From CAZGUG01 sp964625335 (GTDB lineage Bacteria > Bacillota > Clostridia > Ch29): a stretch of DNA of 64,000 nucleotides. The stretch lies in assembly GCA_964625335.1 (NCBI GenBank), contig CAZVBE010000005.1:1-64000 (forward strand), written 5' to 3'. Under the pieces are notes generated by a model. That model was given only the letters and a program-made list of their open reading frames with translations, had not been told where the DNA came from and did no database searches. The translations under genes and the position numbers were made by a program. This document shows positions 15,748-24,710 of the stretch, piece after piece; position 1 is the stretch's first letter, and the number at the start of each line of letters is the position of its first letter.

Positions 15748-16815
15748 ATGGAGGACATTGTTTTATCCATACCGACAACTTTTGCACTAATTTTTTTATT
15801 GGGTTTTTTGGGTTACCGCATTTTTGATTTTTTACATATACCCGGCGGAGCTATCACCGGAGCTTTGGTGATGGTAGCCCTGGTTACCAGCCAGGGCGCG
15901 GGATGGGCGGAACTTCCCTCCTATGTTTGTACGTGCTACCAGGTAGTGCTTGGAATAGTCCTGGGATGTAAATTCAGCAAAGAAAAGGTGCCTGCAATTA
16001 AATCTCTGTTTATTCCGGGATTGTTTAGTGCTGCGTGGATGATATGTATCAGCCTGGCAGTTGGCTTATTGCTGGCAAAGGTTACCGAAATCGATCTGGG
16101 GACGGCCCTTTTTGGTTCGGTGCCCGGCGGGCTGTCCGAAATGGGTCTTATTGCACTTTCCTTCAATTTAAGTGTGCCGGTAGTAACCCTGTTCCAGTTT
16201 GTAAGGGTTATAACGGTTATTTTAAGCGTTCCCCTAATCGCCTCAAAATACAATCACAGCGACAGGGAGGAGGCGGCTGCTAATATATTACCGAAGGTTG
16301 ATAAGGCTGAGGACAACAAGGCAAAGGGATTTGGCATATTGACTACCCTGGTAATAGGAGGGATCGGTGGTTTTACAGCCAAGCATCTCGGAGTTCCGGT
16401 GGGCGGGATGCTGGGGGCAATGATTGTTGTGGCAACTCTGCGTATCGCAGGGGTGCCCATTAAAGAAGTTCCCCGGTGGGTGATTATTCCTGCCCAGATT
16501 GGACTTGGGGGCTATCTTGGAACCACATTTACACCGGATATAGTTGTCACGCTGCAAGGTTTACTGCTTCCTACACTGGTGTTTTCTTTGGTAATTGTAT
16601 TAAGCGGAATAGCCCTTGCTTTCTTAAATCACCGGATTTACGGCTGGGACATTACTACATCACTTTTGGCCAGCGCTGCAGCGGGGTTTACCCAGATGTG
16701 CGCTATTGCCCTGGATATGGATGCAGATGTGGTTACGGTTAGTATTATCCAGGCTCTGCGAATTGCTATAATACTTACCTTGATGCCTCTCCTGATAACA
16801 TTAATAATTGTATAA
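15748..16815 (+). CDS. AbrB-family membrane protein (AbrB duplication type)
   Basis: 355 aa, about ten hydrophobic helices arranged as two repeats. Each half has a Gly/Pro-rich segment (FLHIPGGAITGALVM near 27 and LGVPVGGMLGAMIVV near 214), and GSVPGGLSEM lies near 124. This is the family of the regulator-named AbrB of E. coli, often mislabelled ammonia monooxygenase. It has no relation to the DNA-binding AbrB of Bacillus, and the function is uncertain; transport is plausible. Its place after asparaginase may hint at an amino acid or ammonium link. The ATG at 15748 lacks a strong ribosome binding site. Confidence 0.8.
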   Translation: MEDIVLSIPTTFALIFLLGFLGYRIFDFLHIPGGAITGALVMVALVTSQGAGWAELPSYVCTCYQVVLGIVLGCKFSKEKVPAIKSLFIPGLFSAAWMICISLAVGLLLAKVTEIDLGTALFGSVPGGLSEMGLIALSFNLSVPVVTLFQFVRVITVILSVPLIASKYNHSDREEAAANILPKVDKAEDNKAKGFGILTTLVIGGIGGFTAKHLGVPVGGMLGAMIVVATLRIAGVPIKEVPRWVIIPAQIGLGGYLGTTFTPDIVVTLQGLLLPTLVFSLVIVLSGIALAFLNHRIYGWDITTSLLASAAAGFTQMCAIALDMDADVVTVSIIQALRIAIILTLMPLLITLIIV

Positions 16816-16818
16816 ATT

Positions 16819-16850
16819 TACAGCCCTAAGTCTTATTGACCAGGGCTGTA
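16819..16850. terminator. Bidirectional terminator
   Basis: Perfect arms TACAGCCCT (16819-16827) and AGGGCTGTA (16842-16850) lie between the converging AbrB-type gene and livF. T-rich stretches are modest, so strength is uncertain. Confidence 0.6.
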
Positions 16851-16865
16851 ATCCTTCCAAAAGCT

Positions 16866-17588
16866 TTATTTGCTTGTCTTTTTTCCCAGATATGCGCTTT
16901 TTACATCTTCGTTTTCCAGAAGTTCTTTGCCGCTGCCCTTAAGGGTAATACGCCCCGTTTCCATAACGTATCCTGTATCGGCAATATGAAGAGCTGCGTT
17001 TGCGTTTTGTTCAATAAGCAGTATAGTAACACCCTGCTTATGAATCTCCTGGATTATTCCGAAAATTTCTTTGACAATAAGCGGCGCAAGGCCGAGGGAA
17101 GGTTCATCCATCATCATCAGCTTTGGCCTGGACATCAGCGCTCTGCCCACCGCCAGCATTTGCTGTTCTCCTCCCGACAGAGTACCGGCCAACTGCCAGT
17201 TTCTTTCTTTGAGTATCGGAAATATTGAATACACCCATTCTATATCTTTACTGACTTCTTTGGCATTTGTCCTCGAAAAGGCACCTATTTTAAGGTTTTC
17301 AAGCACAGTGAGGTTTGGAAATACCCTTCTGCCCTCCGGAACCAGTGTAATACCCTTTCTGACTATATTTTGGGTTTTTCCGCTTAACAAATCTTTGCCT
17401 TTATAGGTGATGGTACCGCTTTTTGGTTTAACCAAGCCAACAATAGACCTCAGTGTAGTACTTTTACCGGCGCCGTTTGCCCCAACAAGCGTTACTATCT
17501 TGCCTTCCTCAACCTCCAGGCTAATTCCCTTGAGGGCTTCAATTCCACCGTAAGAAACCACCAGATTATCGATTTTAAGCATCTTCAC
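16866..17588 (-). CDS. livF: Branched-chain amino acid ABC transporter ATPase LivF
   Basis: 240 aa. Walker A is GANGAGKST (about 36-44), the signature LSGGEQQMLAVGRAL (about 137-151) and Walker B LMMMDEPSLGLAP, all typical of LivF. With LivG it powers uptake through LivH and LivM. It is the last gene of a five-gene minus-strand operon livJ-livH-livM-livG-livF and overlaps livG by 14 bases. Confidence 0.94.
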   Translation of the reverse strand: MKMLKIDNLVVSYGGIEALKGISLEVEEGKIVTLVGANGAGKSTTLRSIVGLVKPKSGTITYKGKDLLSGKTQNIVRKGITLVPEGRRVFPNLTVLENLKIGAFSRTNAKEVSKDIEWVYSIFPILKERNWQLAGTLSGGEQQMLAVGRALMSRPKLMMMDEPSLGLAPLIVKEIFGIIQEIHKQGVTILLIEQNANAALHIADTGYVMETGRITLKGSGKELLENEDVKSAYLGKKTSK

Positions 17589-18345
17589 TCACCCCCAGGT
17601 ATGCTTCTATTACCCTTTGGTTGTTTTGTATGTCGTAGGGATTACCCTGGGCAATGGTGATTCCGTAATCCAACACGTAAATTCTTTCGGATATATCCAT
17701 TACAACGTTCATATGGTGTTCTATCATAAAAATACTCAGGTCGAAATCATGCCTCAACTGTTTGATGAATTCGGTTAAATCCTCAGTTTCCTTGGGATTC
17801 ATTCCAGCCGCCGGTTCATCAAGCAGCAGTATTTCAGGATTGGTTGCCAGGGCTCTTGCTATTTCCAGCCTTCTTTGCTTACCGTAGGGAAGGGAGCTGG
17901 ACTTTTCATTTCTAAGGTCAATAAGGCCCAGTTTTTCAAGCAGGTGCTGGGATTTTTCCAGCATCTCGCTGTTTTCCTTCCTATATCTTGGAAGGTTAAA
18001 AACTGCTTCCAAAAGACCGGATTTAAGGTGGAGATGGTTTGCTATCAATACGTTATCCAATACGTTAAGCTCCTTAAACAGCCTTATATTCTGGAAGGTT
18101 CTTGCTATACCCGATTTCGTTATCTGATCGGGACGAAGGCCTGTTATATCTTTTCCCTTAAAGTATATCTTACCCTTGGTAGGGGCATACACTCCGGTGA
18201 CCATGTTAAAGGCAGTGGTTTTTCCGGCTCCGTTGGGGCCAATGAGGGCTACAATTTCTCCCTCCTGCAGTTCCATGCTGAAATCCTTTACTGCGGTCAA
18301 TCCGCCAAATTGTTTTGTTATGGCATTTATTTTGAGGTGCGCCAT
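17575..18345 (-). CDS. livG: Branched-chain amino acid ABC transporter ATPase LivG
   Basis: 256 aa. Walker A GPNGAGKTTAFNMVTG (about 37-52), signature SLPYGKQRRLEIARAL, in which the usual LSGG is replaced by LPYG as is normal for LivG, and Walker B LLLDEPAAGMNP. The C-terminal INNQRVIEAYLG segment is also typical. It shares one base with livM upstream and overlaps livF downstream. Confidence 0.94.
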   Translation of the reverse strand: MAHLKINAITKQFGGLTAVKDFSMELQEGEIVALIGPNGAGKTTAFNMVTGVYAPTKGKIYFKGKDITGLRPDQITKSGIARTFQNIRLFKELNVLDNVLIANHLHLKSGLLEAVFNLPRYRKENSEMLEKSQHLLEKLGLIDLRNEKSSSLPYGKQRRLEIARALATNPEILLLDEPAAGMNPKETEDLTEFIKQLRHDFDLSIFMIEHHMNVVMDISERIYVLDYGITIAQGNPYDIQNNQRVIEAYLGVSEDA

Positions 18346-19463
18346 TACTTGATACCCCCCTTTGAAAGAGGTTTTGTCGGCGTTTTTCCTACACGCTTAA
18401 AAAAGTTTATTATATTATCCCAGCTTAACTCATTTGTACCCATAAGTCCTCTGCTGAAGAAGAGGACCACCAGCATTAATAGGGCCGAGAATACTACCAT
18501 TCTCAAACCTGAAATTCCGGGGAGTACCGCAAAACCCAAGTTGATGGACTGATCGAGAAATCTCAGCGCTTCCAGACCTGTGGTGACTATGAAGGCTGAA
18601 ATAACCGTGCCTGTTATACTTCCCATACCGCCTAGAACTATTATTAGCAGTATATTGAAGGTCAATGTAAACCTGAAAAGCAGCGGATTTATAGCTCCCA
18701 ACAGGTTACCCAGAAGACCTCCGCCTACGCCGGCAAAGAATGCCCCTATAACAAAGGCGAGCACCTTATGTTTGAACAGGCTTACACCCATACTCTCGGC
18801 GGCTATCTCATCCTCTCTTATTGCCTTGAATGCCCTTCCATAGCTGCTGTTTATCAGCCATAGCAGGAATACCGTAGTAAAGCCTGCTATACCAAAGCTC
18901 CACCACAAGGTTGTTTTGGCCGGGATGCCCTTAAGGCCAAGGGCTCCGTTGGTTATGGTCTGGAGATTGGTTATTACTATCCTGATTATCTCTGCAAAGC
19001 CAAGGGTGGCAATAGCCAGATAGTCTCCCTTAAGCCTCAGTGCAGGGGCTCCTATTAGGAAAGCAAACAGCGCCGCAAGAATTCCCCCCACAAGCAGCGC
19101 AACAGGATAGGGCAGAACTATTGTGCGCAAAGCTTCGTTTATCGGGGCAAGAAAGAAATTTTGCTCCTTCATGGCTGCGGGCATTGTTAGCAAGGCACTG
19201 GCATAAGCCCCTATTGCCATAAAACCTGCGTGGCCCAGGGAAAATAGGCCGGTAAACCCATTTATCAGGTTCATGCTAAGTCCAAGTACAGTGTATATTG
19301 CGCATAGGTTAAGTACCCTGAGCTTATAAGCATCGAATTGATTGTTGGCGTAAAATAGAAAAGCGCATAATAGTAATATGAATATCAGCGTTAGTATTAC
19401 ATTTCTTTTTTTTATTTGAACCAATATGGAGGCAAATATCTGTTTTAGTTTTTGGTTTTTCAT
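18345..19463 (-). CDS. livM: Branched-chain amino acid ABC transporter permease LivM
   Basis: 372 aa with about nine membrane helices. It has the LivM hallmarks LGLSMNLINGFTGLFSLGHA (about 60-79) and, in the cytoplasmic loop, GRAFKAIREDEIAAESMG, the coupling segment for the ATPases. The N-terminal ~30 residues are basic, and the C-terminal tail after the last helix is about 30 residues longer than the family core. It pairs with LivH. Confidence 0.92.
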   Translation of the reverse strand: MKNQKLKQIFASILVQIKKRNVILTLIFILLLCAFLFYANNQFDAYKLRVLNLCAIYTVLGLSMNLINGFTGLFSLGHAGFMAIGAYASALLTMPAAMKEQNFFLAPINEALRTIVLPYPVALLVGGILAALFAFLIGAPALRLKGDYLAIATLGFAEIIRIVITNLQTITNGALGLKGIPAKTTLWWSFGIAGFTTVFLLWLINSSYGRAFKAIREDEIAAESMGVSLFKHKVLAFVIGAFFAGVGGGLLGNLLGAINPLLFRFTLTFNILLIIVLGGMGSITGTVISAFIVTTGLEALRFLDQSINLGFAVLPGISGLRMVVFSALLMLVVLFFSRGLMGTNELSWDNIINFFKRVGKTPTKPLSKGGIK

Positions 19464-19466
19464 TGG

Positions 19467-20360
19467 CTACACCTTCTCCGCTATTTTTTCGCCCATTATA
19501 CCGGTAGGCCTAAACAGCAATACTACGATGAGCAAAACAAAGGCAAAGGCATCCCTGTAGCCGGTCAAATCGGGCATGCTGGCAATTAGCATAATCTCTC
19601 CAAGACCAAGAACAAATCCGCCCACCACGGCGCCCTTAATATTGCCAATTCCTCCGACAACTGCGGCGATAAAGCACTTAAGGCCGGGCATGAGTCCCAT
19701 AACGGGCTGTATCTGTGGATACTTCATTCCCCACATAATGCCGCCAACGGCTGCAAGCATTGAGCCTATACCGAAGGTTAGGGATATGGTTCTGTTCACG
19801 TCAATACCCATAAGGCGGGCAGTTTCATAGTCCTTTGATACGGCTCTCATTGCCATGCCGCTTTTGGTATTGTCAATCAGATACAATAGTATAAACAAAA
19901 GTATAAGTGCCACAACCGGAATTATGAATGTCAGCCTCTGGATAGAAACAGTTCCCAGCTTGATTACCTTTGTAAAGAGTTCAAGAGTTGGAAAGGCCTT
20001 TGGTCTTCCTCCAAATATTACAACGGCCAGGTTTTGAAGTAAGAAGGATGCGCCTATGGCTGATATCATTATTGATATACGCGGTGCATCCCTTAAGGGC
20101 CTGTAAGCAGAGGCTTCTAGGATTATTCCCAGCGCTCCGGTTACAACTATTACCACCATAAAGGCTGCATACCAGGGAACCCCGAAAACTGCAATGCTGT
20201 AAAAGGTAAAATAGGTTGCCATCATAAAGACATCCCCGTGGGCAAAGTTTATTAATCTTAAAATTCCGTATACCATAGTGTAACCTATGGCTATAAGGGC
20301 GTACAGACTGCCCAGGGATATCCCGTTTGTTAAATGCTGCAGGAACACTTCGAAAGCCAT
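19467..20360 (-). CDS. livH: Branched-chain amino acid ABC transporter permease LivH
   Basis: 297 aa with about eight membrane helices. The segments NGISLGSLYALIAIGYTMVYG and LRLINFAHGDVFM near the N-terminus and AMRAVSKDYETARLMGID in the coupling loop are typical of LivH. It starts three bases before livM on the transcript. The gene is separated from livJ by a large hairpin. Confidence 0.93.
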   Translation of the reverse strand: MAFEVFLQHLTNGISLGSLYALIAIGYTMVYGILRLINFAHGDVFMMATYFTFYSIAVFGVPWYAAFMVVIVVTGALGIILEASAYRPLRDAPRISIMISAIGASFLLQNLAVVIFGGRPKAFPTLELFTKVIKLGTVSIQRLTFIIPVVALILLFILLYLIDNTKSGMAMRAVSKDYETARLMGIDVNRTISLTFGIGSMLAAVGGIMWGMKYPQIQPVMGLMPGLKCFIAAVVGGIGNIKGAVVGGFVLGLGEIMLIASMPDLTGYRDAFAFVLLIVVLLFRPTGIMGEKIAEKV

Positions 20361-20384
20361 ACAATCACCACCTGTATATAATGT

Positions 20385-20433
20385 CCGTAAAAATACGCCT
20401 CCTTCCTATAGGGAAGGAAGCGCGTTTTTACGG
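20385..20433 (-). terminator. Intercistronic hairpin between livJ and livH
   Basis: Nearly 50 bases fold into one long stem: outer arms CCGTAAAAA and TTTTTACGG and inner arms TCCTTCC and GGAAGGA around a short loop. On the minus strand the stem ends in a T-rich tract, so it is a partial terminator or 3' end stabiliser. It would make the binding protein more abundant than the permease, a usual need in ABC importers. Confidence 0.65.
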
Positions 20434-20443
20434 AAAACTGCTC

Positions 20444-21604
20444 CTACTTAGGTTCTACGGTATCCAGGTAAACGAATTCTCCATCTTTAACCTGTTTGAT
20501 TACCGCATTTTTAACAGCATCGCCGTTCTCATCTAAGCTTATTATACCGGCAGCTCCTTCGAAACCTTGGGTTGCAGCAATTGCAGCATTTAATGCTGCC
20601 GGGTCGGTGGATCCGGCTCTTTCTATGGCATCGAGTATAAGAATATATGCATCGTATGCCAGGGCTGTTACGGCAGCCGGCTCTTTGCCGTATTCTGCTC
20701 TGTATTCAGCCAGAAAGGTTTCGGATTCTTTGGTTATAGGTATTTCTGATGTAAAGAAGGTGGAGAAAACGGTACCTTCAACGGCATCTCCGCCTATATC
20801 TACAAACTCAGGAGTCTCGTAGGTGTCGCCGCCAATTATTGGTGTGGTAATGCCAAGTTGACGGGCTTGTTTTACTATAAGCGCTGACTCGGTAAAGTTA
20901 CCCGGTGCAAATATTACGTCGGGATTTTCAGTGTTTATGTTGGTCAACTGAGCGCTAAAGTCATTGTCTCCCGTATTGTAGTTCGCAACTGCTACTATGG
21001 CATCGTCATCTCCGGTCAGTTCAACAAATGCATCGGTATAGAATTTGGCAAGTCCTATTGCATAGTCGTTGTTAATCTCCTGGATAATTGCGGTTTTCTT
21101 TGCTCCAAGCTTTTCATAGGCATAGGTAGCCATAACCTTGCCCTGGAACGGGTCAATGAAGCACACTCTGTAATACCAGTCATTGCCCAGGGTAACCAGA
21201 GGATTTGTACATGAAGCTCCAACTGTTGGGATCTTATCCCTTATGATATCCCCTGCGGCCATAGAAAATGAGCTGCCCCAGCTACCTATTATTGCCGCTA
21301 CTTTCTCTTTTTCTACAAGCAGTGCTGCGGCGCTGGCTGCTTCTACTGCGTCCGACTTGTTGTCTACAATAACCAGTTCTACTTTTTTGCCCAATACTTC
21401 GGGATACAGCCTGTTGGCCAGTCTTACGCCTTCAACCTCAAGCTCTCCCCCTGCTGCGTTCGCACCTGTCATCGGCTCGAATACTCCGATTTTGATTACA
21501 TCATCTTCTGCTGCAGTTTCTTCGGGTGCTGCTGGTGTGCAGCCTGAAATCAGAAGGGATATAGTCAGAAGTGCGACTAACAGAATAGACAACTTTCTTA
21601 CCAT
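20444..21604 (-). CDS. livJ: Branched-chain amino acid-binding lipoprotein (LivJ/LivK family)
   Basis: 386 aa. The lipoprotein signal ends in LLISGC, so the mature protein starts at Cys22 and is anchored outside the membrane. The rest is a periplasmic-binding type I fold: IKIGVFEPMTGANAAGG (about 41-57), IIGSWGSSFSMAAGDI, and a C-terminal SLDENGDAVKNAVIKQVKDG typical of Leu/Ile/Val-binding proteins. It delivers branched-chain or related amino acids, possibly other ligands, to LivHM. A GGGGGT site precedes ATG on the minus strand. Confidence 0.92.
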   Translation of the reverse strand: MVRKLSILLVALLTISLLISGCTPAAPEETAAEDDVIKIGVFEPMTGANAAGGELEVEGVRLANRLYPEVLGKKVELVIVDNKSDAVEAASAAALLVEKEKVAAIIGSWGSSFSMAAGDIIRDKIPTVGASCTNPLVTLGNDWYYRVCFIDPFQGKVMATYAYEKLGAKKTAIIQEINNDYAIGLAKFYTDAFVELTGDDDAIVAVANYNTGDNDFSAQLTNINTENPDVIFAPGNFTESALIVKQARQLGITTPIIGGDTYETPEFVDIGGDAVEGTVFSTFFTSEIPITKESETFLAEYRAEYGKEPAAVTALAYDAYILILDAIERAGSTDPAALNAAIAATQGFEGAAGIISLDENGDAVKNAVIKQVKDGEFVYLDTVEPK

Positions 21605-21693
21605 CTTGTTACCCCCTTATTGAAATAAATAGATTTCTCGCTTTTCCCGGGTGATGATATTTTGCCCGGTATGTACAACTCTTGCATTAACTG

Positions 21694-21722
21694 ATTATAC
21701 TATAAACTTACATAAATAACAA
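21694..21722 (-). promoter_or_regulatory. Promoter of the liv operon
   Basis: On the minus strand TTGTTA (complement of 21717-21722) and TATAAT (complement of 21694-21699) are 17 bases apart. This leaves a leader of about 80 bases before livJ. Confidence 0.65.
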
Positions 21723-21882
21723 TATTAATTTTTTACCGAAATATGCCGTAAAATGTAGTAATGCTGACTTTTATAAGAAGAAATACAGAATGATAATTTC
21801 CTGTGGTACCTGGGCAGAAACTGTGCCAATGCATAATATTGCAGAGCATATGAATATTTATACCATTGTAGATGTCCTCAAT

Positions 21883-21911
21883 TTGACAGATTTTTAGTAT
21901 TGAAGTATAAT
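21883..21911 (+). promoter_or_regulatory. Promoter of the opuC-type operon
   Basis: TTGACA (21883-21888) and TATAAT (21906-21911) with a 17-base spacer, a full consensus. It is about 265 bases ahead of the first opu codon, leaving a long untranslated leader. Confidence 0.8.
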
Positions 21912-21917
21912 AAAATA

Positions 21918-22177
21918 TAGCTGGAAAAAAACTGGAAAATTATCGCCTGCAAAAGCTATCATACGGCTTAGGGGATTGATTGTTCCGCATAACTTTGGCT
22001 TTATAAGTAAACTTCTTAAGGAGGCAAACTGCCGTCTGGTTTAGGGGCTGAATTGTTTGGTTATGTTAGAATATTGCTTTGTAATCCCAAATGGGGCGTT
22101 GTGAATCCAGATTCATCAATACCGGCATGCGGGATTTTTTATTTAACCGGTATCGTACGATTAAGGGGGAATAAAGT
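21918..22177 (+). promoter_or_regulatory. Long opu leader ending in a terminator-like hairpin
   Basis: About 260 bases of leader contain no convincing frame. Near its end AATCCC (22081-22086) can pair with GGGATT (22131-22136), enclosing a smaller stem TGAATC/GATTCA, and a run TTTTTTATTT follows. This is the layout of a transcription attenuator. I compared it by eye with ydaO (c-di-AMP), GEMM and other common riboswitch cores and saw no match. Confidence 0.5.
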
Positions 22178-23341
22178 TTGATACGTTTGCAGAATGTGGA
22201 GAAAAAGTATTCACAGATGGAAAGGCCTGCAGTAAAAGATTTATCAATGGAAATTAAGGAAGGGGAAATATGCGTCTTTGTTGGCCCGTCGGGCTGCGGG
22301 AAAACAACCACTTTGAAAATGATTAACCTGCTGATAGGCCCAACCGGAGGCAAAATTCATATTAACGGCAAGGATATTCAGAAACAAAACCCGGATAAGC
22401 TGAGGCAGAATATAGGATATGTGATACAGCAGATTGGATTGTTCCCACATATGACGGTGTTCAACAATATAGCGACCGTTCCCCGGCTTATGGGCTGGGA
22501 CGAAAAAAGGATTGCAGGCAGGGTGGATGAACTGCTGGAGCTTGTAGGCCTTGAGCCTGATGAGAACCGGGATAAATATCCTAATGCCCTTTCGGGGGGA
22601 CAAAAACAGCGGATAGGTGTCGCGAGGGCAATGGCTGCAGATCCACCCATAATGCTGATGGATGAACCCTTCGGAGCGGTTGACCCCATTGTAAGGGCAC
22701 AGCTTCAGAACGAGTTTCTCCGCCTTCAGAAGAAGATCAAAAAAACCATATGCTTTGTTACCCATGATATAGACGAGGCTATAAAGATGGGAGACAAGAT
22801 AGCTATCATGAACAACGGCGAACTGGTCCAGTACGATACTCCGGAGAACATTTTATTTGCTCCGGCCAATCCCTTCGTGGAGGAGTTTGTAGGATTTGAC
22901 AGGGCGCTGAAGGTTCTAAACCTGTTGAATGTCGGAACGGTAATGAAGAGGAAAATAATAACGGCAAAAAGGGATGACAGCAGGGAAGATATCGCACAAA
23001 AGCTGGAGAAACATAAAAACAATTATATCATAGTAACCGATGATAAATTCAGGATCAAAGGTTATGTTAACAAGCAGGAGATGAATCAAAATGCTGATGA
23101 AGCGTGGCAAGGAAAAATCAGGGAGTTTTCAACTACTCTGCCCATTCATGCAACGCTGAAGGATGCCTTATCCGAGATGTTACAGTACGATGTGGCTGTT
23201 ATCCCAATAGTGAACGATGATAGTGAATTAGTTGGTATTGTTTCGATGAAGGATCTTCGCTCATATGTTGGAGAAGCCTATGAGGATGAAGAAACCAATG
23301 ATATACCGGATATAAAAGTGACCGGAAGGCGGGGTGCCTGA
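22178..23341 (+). CDS. opuCA: Osmoprotectant ABC transporter ATPase with CBS domains (OpuCA/OpuBA type)
   Basis: 387 aa. Walker A GPSGCGKTTTLKMINLL (about 36-52), signature LSGGQKQRIGVARAMAADP and Walker B IMLMDEPFGAVDP mark the glycine betaine/carnitine/choline class. Residues about 250-375 are two CBS domains (for example IIVTDDKFRIKGYVNKQEM and VAVIPIVNDDSELVGIVSMKDL), which in this family sense ionic strength or c-di-AMP. Start is TTG 22178 after AAGGGGGA. It is first in a four-gene operon with two permeases and a binding protein. Confidence 0.93.
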   Translation: MIRLQNVEKKYSQMERPAVKDLSMEIKEGEICVFVGPSGCGKTTTLKMINLLIGPTGGKIHINGKDIQKQNPDKLRQNIGYVIQQIGLFPHMTVFNNIATVPRLMGWDEKRIAGRVDELLELVGLEPDENRDKYPNALSGGQKQRIGVARAMAADPPIMLMDEPFGAVDPIVRAQLQNEFLRLQKKIKKTICFVTHDIDEAIKMGDKIAIMNNGELVQYDTPENILFAPANPFVEEFVGFDRALKVLNLLNVGTVMKRKIITAKRDDSREDIAQKLEKHKNNYIIVTDDKFRIKGYVNKQEMNQNADEAWQGKIREFSTTLPIHATLKDALSEMLQYDVAVIPIVNDDSELVGIVSMKDLRSYVGEAYEDEETNDIPDIKVTGRRGA

Positions 23342-23344
23342 CCT

Positions 23345-24031
23345 GTGGAAATAATACAGTATTTTATCAAACAGTCGGACAAGATATTCACTTATACGGT
23401 AAACCATGCCAACCTTATACTGATAGGCATAATATGCTCCCTTGTTTTATGGATATCGGTGGGGATAGCGGTGCGAAACAACAGCAAATCGGCGAATGCT
23501 ATTCTTGGGGTTGGGAGTTTTCTGATGTCAATCCCCAGCATATCGCTTTACGGAATACTGATGGTTATCCCCGGGCTGGGCTTAAGCCGTACAAGTGCGG
23601 TCATTGGGCTTGTACTTTATTCTATGCTTCCCATAGTGAGGAATGTATATATGGCTCTAAACGGTATTGACCCGTCTATAATAGAGTCGGCCAGAGGTAT
23701 GGGCATGAAACCAAGGGATATATTATGGAAGGTTCAGCTCCCTTTGGCCCTTCCGATAATATTTGCCGGCGTCAGGGTCGCCATTGTTATGATGGTAGGT
23801 ACGGCCACCCTTGCGGTATATATAGGCGAGCAAAACCTGGGGCGCTTGCTGACCTATGGTATCGAAAGGACTCGTTCAGATATGATTATTACCGGTGCAA
23901 TTATGGTTTCAATTATAGCTGTACTGGTGGACTATTTGATGGAATATCTGCAGAGGAAGCTGGTGTCCCCCGGCATAAGGAATGATGATGAAAAATCTGC
24001 TTCAGGGAAGGTGAGATATAATGGAATTTGA
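23345..24031 (+). CDS. opuCB: Osmoprotectant ABC transporter permease (OpuCB type)
   Basis: 228 aa with five or six membrane helices. Segments SIPSISLYGILMVIPGLGLS and IDPSIIESARGMGMKPRDILW (the EAA coupling loop) mark a ProW/OpuCB permease. Start GTG 23345, three bases after the ATPase stop, following GGCGGGG. The other permease gene overlaps its end by 11 bases. Confidence 0.92.
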   Translation: MEIIQYFIKQSDKIFTYTVNHANLILIGIICSLVLWISVGIAVRNNSKSANAILGVGSFLMSIPSISLYGILMVIPGLGLSRTSAVIGLVLYSMLPIVRNVYMALNGIDPSIIESARGMGMKPRDILWKVQLPLALPIIFAGVRVAIVMMVGTATLAVYIGEQNLGRLLTYGIERTRSDMIITGAIMVSIIAVLVDYLMEYLQRKLVSPGIRNDDEKSASGKVRYNGI

Positions 24032-24680
24032 TTGGAACAGGGTGTTGGAGGTTTTACAGAGCAATAAAATAACCCTGGACGTCAAGGCATTACTCATCCA
24101 GCACCTGAAGCTGGTGGGCATTTCTCTGACTATTGCGATATTGGTAGCTTTGCCGGTTGGAATAATGCTGACAAGGCCAAGGTTTAGGCGCTATTTGCCA
24201 AAGGTGATGGGGGTATTGAATATATCCCAGGGGATTCCCAGCCTTGCGGTGGTAGCCATATTCCTGCCTTTGGCGGGCATAGGCACATTTCCATCCATAA
24301 TGGCCTTGTCACTGTATGCGCTGCTGCCTGTTGCCAGGAACGCCATAGCGGGAATAGATGCCATTGACCGCAGTATAATCGAATCCGCCCGGGGGATGGG
24401 CATGCCTGCTTTAAAGGTGTTCTGGAAAATAGAACTGCCTTTGGCACTGCCTGTCATTATGTCGGGGATACAGACCGCTGCCGTTGTCACGGTTGGTACG
24501 GCAACCATAGCGGATTTAATAGGCGGTGGCGGATTGGGCAGGCTTATATTTACCGGTCTTAGTTTTTTTGAACCCGAGTTAATATTATTAGGTTCGGCGC
24601 TGGCAGCAATTATTGCTATAATTATAGATCAGCTGTTGGGTTTGATAAGCAGATTACTGACTACTCCCGATATGGAGTAA
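24021..24680 (+). CDS. opuCD: Osmoprotectant ABC transporter permease (OpuCD type)
   Basis: 219 aa with about six membrane helices. The EAA loop IDRSIIESARGMGMPALKVFW and NISQGIPSLAVVAIFLPL are typical. It is a paralogue of the preceding permease; the two would form the heterodimeric pore of an OpuC-like importer. GGTGAGA lies before ATG 24021. Confidence 0.92.
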   Translation: MEFDWNRVLEVLQSNKITLDVKALLIQHLKLVGISLTIAILVALPVGIMLTRPRFRRYLPKVMGVLNISQGIPSLAVVAIFLPLAGIGTFPSIMALSLYALLPVARNAIAGIDAIDRSIIESARGMGMPALKVFWKIELPLALPVIMSGIQTAAVVTVGTATIADLIGGGGLGRLIFTGLSFFEPELILLGSALAAIIAIIIDQLLGLISRLLTTPDME

Positions 24681-24710
24681 AAATAAAAAATGGAGGGATT
24701 CATTATCAAA

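Noticed and set aside
15748..16815. Ammonia monooxygenase
   Set aside because: This label is a known misannotation of the AbrB membrane family; no metal-binding signature of AmoA is seen.
21918..22177. c-di-AMP (ydaO) riboswitch in the opu leader
   Set aside because: The conserved ydaO core sequences could not be found by eye, so I report only an unassigned leader.
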